A stretch of DNA of 12,481 nt from CAZJQT01 sp964548655 (lineage in GTDB: Bacteria; Patescibacteriota; Saccharimonadia; Saccharimonadales; CAZJQT01): positions 1 through 12,481 of the forward strand of contig CAZJQT010000013.1 of NCBI GenBank assembly GCA_964548655.1. The letters run 5' to 3'. This document shows positions 6,569-12,039 of this stretch, piece by piece. The position numbers and the translations under genes were made by a program. The first letter of the stretch is position 1, and each line of letters starts with the position of its first letter. The notes under the pieces were generated by a model that saw only the letters and a list, made by a program, of their open reading frames with translations, was not told the origin of the DNA and ran no database searches.

Positions 6569-6807
6569 GTGAATCTAGCCACGGTAGATTAATACTGAGA
6601 GGTCTCAAACGATTTCCTGATCTATTTGGTGCCGGATCAATCTTTGATATAACCGGAAGCACCAAACATTACCACACTGGGCGACTTGCCTTACAAAAAA
6701 GCATGGAACTCCCACCGGAATTACTAGATTCTCAAGCCTTGAGTTCTGATTGGGAGTCAGTAGGAAATGGCTTAGCGCAAGCAATGGGTTATGAGGAGGA
6801 AAATTAA
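6565..6807 (+). CDS. Small hypothetical protein, 80 residues
   Basis: Unrecognised. GAGGAG (6551-6556) lies 8 nt before the ATG, which overlaps the previous stop (ATGA). The stop TAA shares its last base with the next ATG (TAATG). The N-terminal half is basic and has a compact pattern, RLILRGLKRFPDLFGAGSIF then DITGSTKHYHTGR; the C-terminal half is acidic (SSDWESVGNGLAQAMGYEEEN). The glycine and aromatic content around 18-40 suggests a folded element rather than a simple helix, but no known domain is evident. Third of four small genes between grpE and dnaK; the tight coupling implies co-production with its neighbours. Confidence 0.68.
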   Translation: MSESSHGRLILRGLKRFPDLFGAGSIFDITGSTKHYHTGRLALQKSMELPPELLDSQALSSDWESVGNGLAQAMGYEEEN

Positions 6808-7088
6808 TGTATCTTTTAGATAGATCTGAAAATTGTCCTTTTCCTACAGTCGTGGATGAGCTGACAGCTAAGTTCATCGAAAGAATGGTCCTATATGAAA
6901 AGTCCGAGGATTTAGGCTGGGATCCAGAAGATATTAAAATTGCAAAAAGAAGTGAAGCAGATGACTTTAGAGCAATTTATGGAAGAGACATCGAACTGGC
7001 AGCACGAGGTTGTGCGCAATTGATTGCCACAGACCATTGTCCACTATGGATTTTTAATTCGCAAAATAAGGAAGTTATAAGGAGGTAA
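6807..7088 (+). CDS. Hypothetical cysteine-containing protein, 93 residues
   Basis: Unrecognised. A strong Shine-Dalgarno sequence, GAGGAGGA (6793-6800), sits 6 nt before the ATG, and the start shares one base with the preceding TAA. The protein is acidic and appears helical, with cysteines at 10 (in NCP), 69 and 78. The segment ARGCAQLIATDHC (66-78) resembles ANRCAEAQALGIC of the gene product at 5928-6308 in spacing and in five positions, so the two may be divergent paralogues. It ends 2 nt before dnaK, and its last codons contain the dnaK Shine-Dalgarno sequence. A role as a chaperone partner is plausible from position only. Confidence 0.7.
   Translation: MYLLDRSENCPFPTVVDELTAKFIERMVLYEKSEDLGWDPEDIKIAKRSEADDFRAIYGRDIELAARGCAQLIATDHCPLWIFNSQNKEVIRR
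7079..7086 (+). promoter_or_regulatory. Strong Shine-Dalgarno sequence of dnaK
   Basis: AAGGAGGT, a full anti-16S match, lies 4 nt before the dnaK ATG at 7091 and overlaps the 3' end of the preceding gene. It is the strongest ribosome binding site in the operon and fits the need for much more DnaK than GrpE or HrcA from one transcript. Confidence 0.85.
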
Positions 7089-7090
7089 TT

Positions 7091-8998
7091 ATGGGAAAAA
7101 TAATCGGAATAGATCTAGGAACAACTAACTCGGCCATGGCCGTAATGCAAGCTGGCAAACCGGAAATTATTGCTAATTCTGAAGGTGCCCGCACGACGCC
7201 TAGCGTCGTAGCTGTTAATAAAAACGGTGAACGCTTGGTAGGCCAAGTAGCCCGCCGTCAGCAAGTTACTAATGCTAAGAATACTATTTATGAAGTTAAG
7301 CGTTTGATTGGTCGCCGTTGGGAGGACAAAGAAGTCCAACGCGATATCAAGCTGATGGGCTACGAGATGGTTAAATCTGGCTCAAGCGTCAAGGTTAAAA
7401 TGGGCGACAAAGAATACAGCCCAGAAGAAATCAGCGCCATGATCTTGGGTAAACTTAAGGCCGACGCCGAAAGTTTCCTAGGTTCTCCAGTCACAGAAGC
7501 CGTCATAACCGTTCCGGCTTATTTTGACGACTCTCAACGCCAAGCTACCAAAGACGCTGGTAAAATTGCTGGGCTGGAAGTTAAGCGCATCATCAATGAA
7601 CCAACCGCGGCCGCGTTAGCCTATGGACTAGACAAAGCCGAGAAAAAAGACGAAAAAATTGCTGTTTACGATCTTGGTGGCGGTACTTTTGACGTTTCTA
7701 TCCTGGAACTGGGTGACGGTGTCTTTGAAGTTAAATCTACTAACGGTGACACTCACCTAGGTGGTGCAGATTTTGACCGCGTGTTAGTCAATTACTTTGC
7801 CGATGAGTTTAAAAAGGAGAGTGGCATCGATATCAGCAGCGACAAAGCCGCCATGCAGCGTCTGCGTGATGAAGCCGAAAAAGCCAAGATTGAGCTGTCG
7901 ACAACAGCCGAAATTAATATCAATTTGCCTTTCTTGACTGCCGATGCTGAAGGCCCCAAGCACTTTGAACACAAATTAACCCGTGCCAAGCTGGAAAGCC
8001 TGGTCGGCGAATTAATTGATAAAACCGCCGAACCAAGTGAGAAAGCACTTAAAGACGCTGGTCTCAAAGCTAGCGATATCGACGCCATAGTTTTGGTTGG
8101 TGGCATGACCCGCATGCCCGCCGTGCAAGAAAAGGTCAAAAAGATTTTTGGCAAAGACCCAATGAAGGGGGTCAATCCGGACGAAGTTGTAGCCGTTGGT
8201 GCTGCTATTCAGGGCGGTGTGCTGCAAGGTGACGTCAAAGATGTGCTGCTACTAGATGTAACGCCATTGTCGCTTGGCATTGAGACTTTAGGTGGTGTAG
8301 CAACCAAACTGATTGAGCGCAACACCACTATCCCAACAAGCAAGAGCGAGACATTTTCTACCGCGGCTGACAATCAGCCACAGGTGGAAATCCACGTAGT
8401 GCAGGGCGAGCGTGAAATGGTGACTGACAATAAGTCCTTGGGACGGTTTGTACTAGACGGCATCCCATCGGCTCCGCGCGGTGTACCGCAGATTGAAGTG
8501 ACCTTTAACATTGATGCTAACGGTATCTTGAATGTAACCGCTAAGGATAAAGGTTCTGGCAAAGAACAGAGCATCACCATTAGCGGCAGTGGTAACCTGG
8601 ACAAAACAGAAGTTGAGAAAATGGCCAAAGAGGCCGAAGCCCACGCCGAAGAGGACAAAGCTAAGCGTGAGTCCATCGATGCTCGTAATTTGCTAGACAC
8701 AGCCGTTTACTCAGCTGAGAAAATGAAGACTGAGCATAAAGATAAGCTATCAGAAGAAGACGTAAAGACTATCGATGAAGCCACTGAAATAGCCAAAAAA
8801 GTCGTCAAAGACGACAAAGCTGACAAAGATGCTCTAGAGACTGCCGCCAAAGAACTGAACGACAAAATCATGCCAATTGGCGCCAAAATGTACGAATCCG
8901 CCAAAGATGAACAACCAGCTGAGGGTGAAGAGCCTACGAAAGACGACAATGACGAACCAGTCGAAGGCGAAGTCGTAGACGACAAGGAAGATAAATAA
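7091..8998 (+). CDS. dnaK: Hsp70 chaperone DnaK
   Basis: At 635 residues this is a full-length Hsp70. The ATPase domain shows GIDLGTTNSAMAVM (6-19), VYDLGGGTFDVSIL (192-205) and VLVGGMTRMP (334-343). The interdomain linker region is DVLLLDVTPLSLGIET (384-399), and the substrate-binding domain and helical lid follow. The C-terminus is acidic and ends close to the classic EGEVVDD motif. DnaK binds exposed hydrophobic segments of proteins in an ATP-driven cycle with DnaJ and GrpE, both encoded in the same operon. The start is fixed by the strong Shine-Dalgarno sequence and the standard MGKIIGIDLGTT N-terminus. The base composition is richer in GC than the small genes just upstream (57 of 120 G or C in two sampled lines), and arginine codons are mainly CGN, as in a highly expressed gene. 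The stop overlaps the next ATG by one base (TAATG). Confidence 0.99.
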   Translation: MGKIIGIDLGTTNSAMAVMQAGKPEIIANSEGARTTPSVVAVNKNGERLVGQVARRQQVTNAKNTIYEVKRLIGRRWEDKEVQRDIKLMGYEMVKSGSSVKVKMGDKEYSPEEISAMILGKLKADAESFLGSPVTEAVITVPAYFDDSQRQATKDAGKIAGLEVKRIINEPTAAALAYGLDKAEKKDEKIAVYDLGGGTFDVSILELGDGVFEVKSTNGDTHLGGADFDRVLVNYFADEFKKESGIDISSDKAAMQRLRDEAEKAKIELSTTAEININLPFLTADAEGPKHFEHKLTRAKLESLVGELIDKTAEPSEKALKDAGLKASDIDAIVLVGGMTRMPAVQEKVKKIFGKDPMKGVNPDEVVAVGAAIQGGVLQGDVKDVLLLDVTPLSLGIETLGGVATKLIERNTTIPTSKSETFSTAADNQPQVEIHVVQGEREMVTDNKSLGRFVLDGIPSAPRGVPQIEVTFNIDANGILNVTAKDKGSGKEQSITISGSGNLDKTEVEKMAKEAEAHAEEDKAKRESIDARNLLDTAVYSAEKMKTEHKDKLSEEDVKTIDEATEIAKKVVKDDKADKDALETAAKELNDKIMPIGAKMYESAKDEQPAEGEEPTKDDNDEPVEGEVVDDKEDK

Positions 8999-9216
8999 TG
9001 CCAACCGAGGAGCGGATTAATCATGGCAAAGAATTGCTGGCAGTCTTAGAATTAGCTGAGCAATTTCCAGCACGACACCGTAAAAACATCGACGGTCGCT
9101 TTCAGGATATGAACATAAACGAAGAGCATAATGCTGAACCAGCCCGTGTGGGTAACGCTGTTCTTAAAACTATGCCACATATTGAAGCACCAGGCCGTGA
9201 CCAGGTGGATACATGA
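8998..9216 (+). CDS. Small hypothetical protein between DnaK and DnaJ, 72 residues
   Basis: Unrecognised. The ATG shares one base with the dnaK stop (TAATG), and AAGGAAG (8984-8990) lies 7 nt upstream, so translation is likely coupled to dnaK. It ends in a 4-nt ATGA overlap with the following gene. The protein is highly charged with no membrane span and no cysteine: a helix-like N-terminal part (EERINHGKELLAVLELAEQF, 4-23), a basic turn (ARHRKNIDGRF) and a proline-containing, probably flexible tail. It could be a small adaptor or a partner of the 106-residue protein that follows. No function can be assigned. Confidence 0.68.
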   Translation: MPTEERINHGKELLAVLELAEQFPARHRKNIDGRFQDMNINEEHNAEPARVGNAVLKTMPHIEAPGRDQVDT

Positions 9217-9533
9217 TATTAGACAGTCTGAACAACCGGATAGAAAATGGTATTCAAGCTCGCCATGAGGCATATGCTCACCAAGTCGAAGTGTTTGAAA
9301 AAGACGGACCAAGATTTGCCAACCCAGTTCTAAGAGCTTTGGAGAAATTTAATCACCGCTTAAATATTGGTTATGTCCGCGCTCTTGCAAGGCCAAACCC
9401 TGAGAGCCAAATTCGTTTGGCCGAGCAATACGTCCATGACGTCAATCCGGGCCTGTATGATATTGATCGAGCTGAATTTGACCAAGCCGTGACCGAGGCT
9501 GTAGCTAATTTTCCTGATTCCAAGAGAAGTTGA
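9213..9533 (+). CDS. Small hypothetical protein between DnaK and DnaJ, 106 residues
   Basis: Unrecognised. It starts in an ATGA overlap with the previous gene (AGGTGG at 9203-9208, 4 nt upstream). Its TGA stop (9531-9533) shares one base with the dnaJ ATG. The protein looks largely helical and is rich in Arg, Glu and Asn; NRIENGIQARHEAYAHQVEV (8-27) could form a long amphipathic helix, followed by a second around 40-60. It has no cysteine, no membrane span and no known motif. Base composition is similar to dnaK and dnaJ. The tight coupling on both sides makes it a real gene; its place suggests a factor linked to the DnaK-DnaJ cycle, by position alone. Confidence 0.72.
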   Translation: MILDSLNNRIENGIQARHEAYAHQVEVFEKDGPRFANPVLRALEKFNHRLNIGYVRALARPNPESQIRLAEQYVHDVNPGLYDIDRAEFDQAVTEAVANFPDSKRS

Positions 9534-10639
9534 TGGCAAAACGTGATTACTATGAAGTTTTGGGGGTTGGTAAAAACGCTAGTCCTGACGAGATCAAAAA
9601 GGCTTACCGTCGGTTGGCGGTGCAATATCACCCAGACAAAGACGGTGGTGACGAAGAAAAATTCAAAGAAGTTGGTGAAGCCTACGAGGTTCTTAAAGAC
9701 GAATCCAAACGCAAACGTTATGATCAGTTTGGTCATGCCGGCGTTGGTGGTGCAAGTGGCGGCGGCAACCCCTTTGAGGGCTTTACGGGCTTTGGCGGCC
9801 AGGGCCAAAACATCAACTTTGACTTTGGTGATCTTGGCCTAGGCGACATATTCAGTAGTTTCTTTGGTGGTAACGACGGTGGTCAAAGCCATCGCCAATC
9901 CCGTGGGCGCGACGTTGAAACTAATATTGAAATTGATTTCACACAAGCCGTTTTTGGTACCGAAGTCGATTTGCATCTGAACCTCGACGATACCTGTGAA
10001 CATTGCAAAGGTACAACCGTGGAACCCGGCCATGAGCTAAAAACTTGTGACGAGTGTAAGGGTTCAGGGCAGATAACAACCATGACCCGCACCATTTTTG
10101 GTAACATACAGCAAGCAAGTGTCTGCCCAAAGTGTCATGGCCGTGGCAAAATCCCAGAAAAAGTCTGCACTGTCTGTCATGGCAAAGGCACTCAGCGCAA
10201 AAACCAAGAAGTTACACTAAAGATCCCAGCTGGTGTTGATGATGGCGCCACTATTAGACTGCGTGAGCATGGAGAAGCTATTGCCGACGGACCAAAAGGC
10301 GACCTCTACGTCAATGTCCGCGTCAAAGCCCACAAAAAATTCACCCGGGAAGGTGATCTAATACTCAGCGAGCAACACATCCCAATGGTGGACGCAACAC
10401 TTGGCACAACAATTGATGTTGAAACTGTTGACGGCAACGTCAAGATGAAAATCCCAGCCGGCACCCAAAGCGGCAGTGATTTTAAATTATCTAGTCATGG
10501 CGTTCCGCACATTCGTAGCGACAACCGTGGAGCGCATATCGTAACCATCATCGTGGACACACCGACCAAACTCTCAAAGAGACAGCAGGAGCTGCTGGAA
10601 GACTTCAAAGACAATTCTAATAAAAAGAGCTTATGGTAA
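9533..10639 (+). CDS. dnaJ: Hsp40 co-chaperone DnaJ (type I)
   Basis: A complete class I DnaJ of 368 residues. The J domain has the HPD motif at 33-35, needed to stimulate the DnaK ATPase. A Gly/Phe-rich linker (about 68-115) follows. Then come four zinc-binding C-x2-C pairs, C155/C158, C172/C175, C198/C201 and C212/C215, which form two zinc centres. The C-terminal substrate-binding domains follow (for example LKIPAGVDDGATIRLREHG). The first pair is CEHCKGTT instead of the usual C-x-x-C-x-G-x-G, so its last glycine is replaced; both metal ligands remain. The start is taken as ATG 9533, which overlaps the previous TGA (TGATG) and has AGAGAAG just upstream; an in-frame TTG at 9530 would add one residue and is less likely. 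It is the last gene of the operon, 7 nt from the stop of the convergent GGDEF gene. Confidence 0.98.
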   Translation: MAKRDYYEVLGVGKNASPDEIKKAYRRLAVQYHPDKDGGDEEKFKEVGEAYEVLKDESKRKRYDQFGHAGVGGASGGGNPFEGFTGFGGQGQNINFDFGDLGLGDIFSSFFGGNDGGQSHRQSRGRDVETNIEIDFTQAVFGTEVDLHLNLDDTCEHCKGTTVEPGHELKTCDECKGSGQITTMTRTIFGNIQQASVCPKCHGRGKIPEKVCTVCHGKGTQRKNQEVTLKIPAGVDDGATIRLREHGEAIADGPKGDLYVNVRVKAHKKFTREGDLILSEQHIPMVDATLGTTIDVETVDGNVKMKIPAGTQSGSDFKLSSHGVPHIRSDNRGAHIVTIIVDTPTKLSKRQQELLEDFKDNSNKKSLW

Positions 10640-10646
10640 GAACGAT

Positions 10647-11357
10647 CTAATTATCTGGCTCAAAAATAGATATTTGATCGCCGCCATTCCGTTTAGCTCG
10701 GTACATTGCTTGGTCAGCATGTTTAAGGCTTGCTTCCAATCCGGAATCCATGTCTAGAGGGGCAATACCTATACTTGCACGTGTCTTTATTGAATGACTT
10801 TCTGCTGGCCCCTCATCACGTTCCATTTGAATAAGAATGCGCTTTGCAACAACTTCAGCCCCTACTGGTTCTAGGCCCTGAGTGATTACCACAAATTCAT
10901 CACCACCGATACGGGCAATGATATCCTCTTCTCGCAAAACACGCCGTAAATGATTTGCTACTTTCATTAACTCAAGATCTCCAATGTGATGTCCAAACGT
11001 GTCATTAATTTGCTTGAGGTTATCAATATCCATAAACAGTACAGAATTAGGTTGATTAGCCGACTCGGGTTCGCTTTCACGCAGTCTTTGAGGTGGTTCG
11101 CTAACTAGCTTATGGTAAGCATCATAGAGTCCAGATCTATTTGCAAGACCCGTCAACGGGTCAATATGGGTAACTTTTTCTAGATAATCTTCACGTTCCA
11201 TGCTTTCTAACTGCAAGCGAGCCAATGAGCCCAGCATATCTTGCGCTTTGACCGCCCATTCAACAAGGACAGCTTTGTCCATGGCTTCAAAGTCTTTGAG
11301 TTGATGAGTGGGAAAATATTCTTGGTTTTGTGATGATGATTCAACAGGTCGAGACAT
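10647..11357 (-). CDS. GGDEF-domain diguanylate cyclase
   Basis: A 236-residue protein predicted to make cyclic di-GMP from two GTP. The N-terminal 60 residues look helical (coiled-coil-like, around 28-62) and carry no membrane span or known sensor. The GGDEF domain starts at DPLTGLANR (66-74), continues through MDIDNLKQINDTFGHHIGD (109-127), and has the catalytic GGDEF at 151-155. An I-site REED (142-145) lies exactly five residues before GGDEF, the usual place for product feedback inhibition. It ends with HADQAMYRAKRNGGD. All key residues are present, so it should be active, probably as a coiled-coil dimer. The ATG at 11357 has an excellent extended -10 promoter 6 nt upstream and no Shine-Dalgarno sequence, indicating a leaderless mRNA. 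It is convergent with dnaJ and divergent from the 36-residue gene and the rimB-rimK pair. Confidence 0.95.
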   Translation of the reverse strand: MSRPVESSSQNQEYFPTHQLKDFEAMDKAVLVEWAVKAQDMLGSLARLQLESMEREDYLEKVTHIDPLTGLANRSGLYDAYHKLVSEPPQRLRESEPESANQPNSVLFMDIDNLKQINDTFGHHIGDLELMKVANHLRRVLREEDIIARIGGDEFVVITQGLEPVGAEVVAKRILIQMERDEGPAESHSIKTRASIGIAPLDMDSGLEASLKHADQAMYRAKRNGGDQISIFEPDN

Positions 11358-11363
11358 GAATAT

Positions 11364-11392
11364 ATTATAGCATAAAGATAATGTTAAAGCAA
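11364..11392 (-). promoter_or_regulatory. Extended -10 promoter of the diguanylate cyclase gene (leaderless)
   Basis: On the minus strand, TTGCTT (11387-11392), a 17-nt spacer, and TGCTATAAT containing a perfect -10 TATAAT (11364-11369). The ATG begins 7 nt after the last base of the box, so transcription should start at the A of ATG. This is the clearest leaderless promoter in the window. Confidence 0.72.
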
Positions 11393-11422
11393 TTTACTAC
11401 TGTACAAACCACCGCTTATGCC

Positions 11423-11428
11423 TATAAT
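11423..11428 (+). promoter_or_regulatory. -10 box for the 36-residue membrane protein gene
   Basis: A perfect TATAAT ends 11 nt before the ATG at 11440, giving an expected 5' UTR of only about 5 nt. The best-placed -35 (CTGTAC at 11400-11405) is poor. No Shine-Dalgarno sequence is evident. Confidence 0.45.
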
Positions 11429-11439
11429 GTGAAGTAATA

Positions 11440-11550
11440 ATGAAACAATCAGATGAAAAGGGTTTTATACCACTTTTGGTGGCCATACTTATAGTGCTAG
11501 TTATCGGTCTGATTATAGTTTATTTTCGCATCAAACAAGTTGGTCGATAA
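11440..11550 (+). CDS. 36-residue single-span membrane protein
   Basis: ATG at 11440 to TAA at 11548-11550 gives a 36-residue protein: a polar start (MKQSDEKG), one hydrophobic helix of about 20 residues (FIPLLVAILIVLVIGLIIVY, 9-28) and a basic tail (FRIKQVGR). The charge pattern suggests a membrane anchor with the basic C-terminus in the cytoplasm, though this is not certain. The KGF-I-P-L-L start recalls the prepilin cleavage motif, but the glutamate at mature position 5 is missing, so it is not a normal pilin. A perfect TATAAT lies 11 nt upstream. It stands between the GGDEF gene and the rimB-rimK pair. The coding call rests on the promoter and the protein-like hydrophobic pattern. Function unknown. 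Confidence 0.55.
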   Translation: MKQSDEKGFIPLLVAILIVLVIGLIIVYFRIKQVGR

Positions 11551-11552
11551 GT

Positions 11553-11582
11553 TTGACACAAAGCAGTAAACCATGCTATAAT
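11553..11582 (+). promoter_or_regulatory. Promoter of the rimB-rimK pair
   Basis: Perfect TTGACA (11553-11558), an 18-nt spacer and perfect TATAAT (11577-11582), preceded by TGC as an extended -10. This is the best consensus promoter in the window. Transcription should start near 11588-11590, about 16 nt before the ATG at 11605. Confidence 0.85.
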
Positions 11583-11604
11583 ATGCTTGATTTTGGCAAT
11601 TGTG

Positions 11605-12021
11605 ATGAATGCATTGAATAAAACTAAGACAGTTGGAACTTTTGAAGCGATTACGTTTCCTGATTTCCCATTGAGCGGCAAAGTCATGGCCAAAATCGAC
11701 ACTGGTGCTTACACAGGTGCCTTACACTGCACTAAAATTAAAGAGATTAAAACAGATGAAGGTCGCCGACTGCAGTTTGCGCCGTTTGACCACCCTAGCA
11801 CCATAATTAGCCTCGACAAATTTGTAAAACGCCCAGTTAAAAGTAGTAACGGCAAAGAAGAGAACCGTTATTTCATAAAAACTGCTATAGTTTTGCAAGG
11901 GGAAACGTATCCGATCACCCTTAGTCTGGCTGATAGAAGTGTTATGAAGTGGCCAGTCTTGATCGGCCGCAAATTCCTCAGAAAAAATAATTTTTTAGTT
12001 GACGTAAACAAACTGACTTAA
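11605..12021 (+). CDS. RimB-like protease (Zn_protease / retropepsin-like family)
   Basis: A 138-residue protein of the family often called ATP-dependent zinc protease (PF05618), encoded next to RimK ligases. The core motif is AKIDTGAYTGALHC (29-42), where DTGA (32-35) is the aspartic-protease-like catalytic motif, so a retropepsin-type enzyme is more likely than a zinc enzyme. The C-terminal block SLADRSVMKWPVLIGRKFL (107-125) followed by FLVDV is typical of the family. In Pseudomonas, RimB acts with RimK in controlling glutamylation of ribosomal protein S6. The start is taken as ATG 11605: in-frame TTG 11587 lies at or before the predicted transcription start and GTG 11602 is directly adjacent. 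No clear Shine-Dalgarno sequence precedes it. The rimK-like gene follows 18 nt downstream, in the same operon. There is no signal peptide or membrane span. Confidence 0.88.
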   Translation: MNALNKTKTVGTFEAITFPDFPLSGKVMAKIDTGAYTGALHCTKIKEIKTDEGRRLQFAPFDHPSTIISLDKFVKRPVKSSNGKEENRYFIKTAIVLQGETYPITLSLADRSVMKWPVLIGRKFLRKNNFLVDVNKLT

Positions 12022-12039
12022 ATAGCAAAGGAGACAGCC

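Noticed and set aside
7792..8175. Long minus-strand open frame inside dnaK (127 residues), with other antisense frames across dnaK and dnaJ
   Set aside because: DnaK is complete and highly conserved; such antisense frames are expected from codon bias and have no support.
9530..9532. TTG as the dnaJ start
   Set aside because: The ATG at 9533 directly after it gives the usual MAKRDYYEVLG start and a TGATG coupling with the previous gene.
9543..9842. Plus-strand frame of 99 residues within dnaJ
   Set aside because: Out-of-frame shadow of the DnaJ J domain and Gly/Phe region.
10622..10666. Hairpin terminator between dnaJ and the GGDEF gene
   Set aside because: Only a 4-bp GAGC/GCTC pairing with a long loop is visible, and it is not followed by a proper T run on either strand.
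11587..11589. TTG as the start of the RimB-like gene
   Set aside because: It lies only 4 nt after the perfect TATAAT, so it would be at or before the predicted transcription start; ATG 11605 is preferred.
11583..11621. A 12-codon frame starting ATG at 11583 as a leader peptide
   Set aside because: The ATG directly abuts the -10 box and would not be transcribed.
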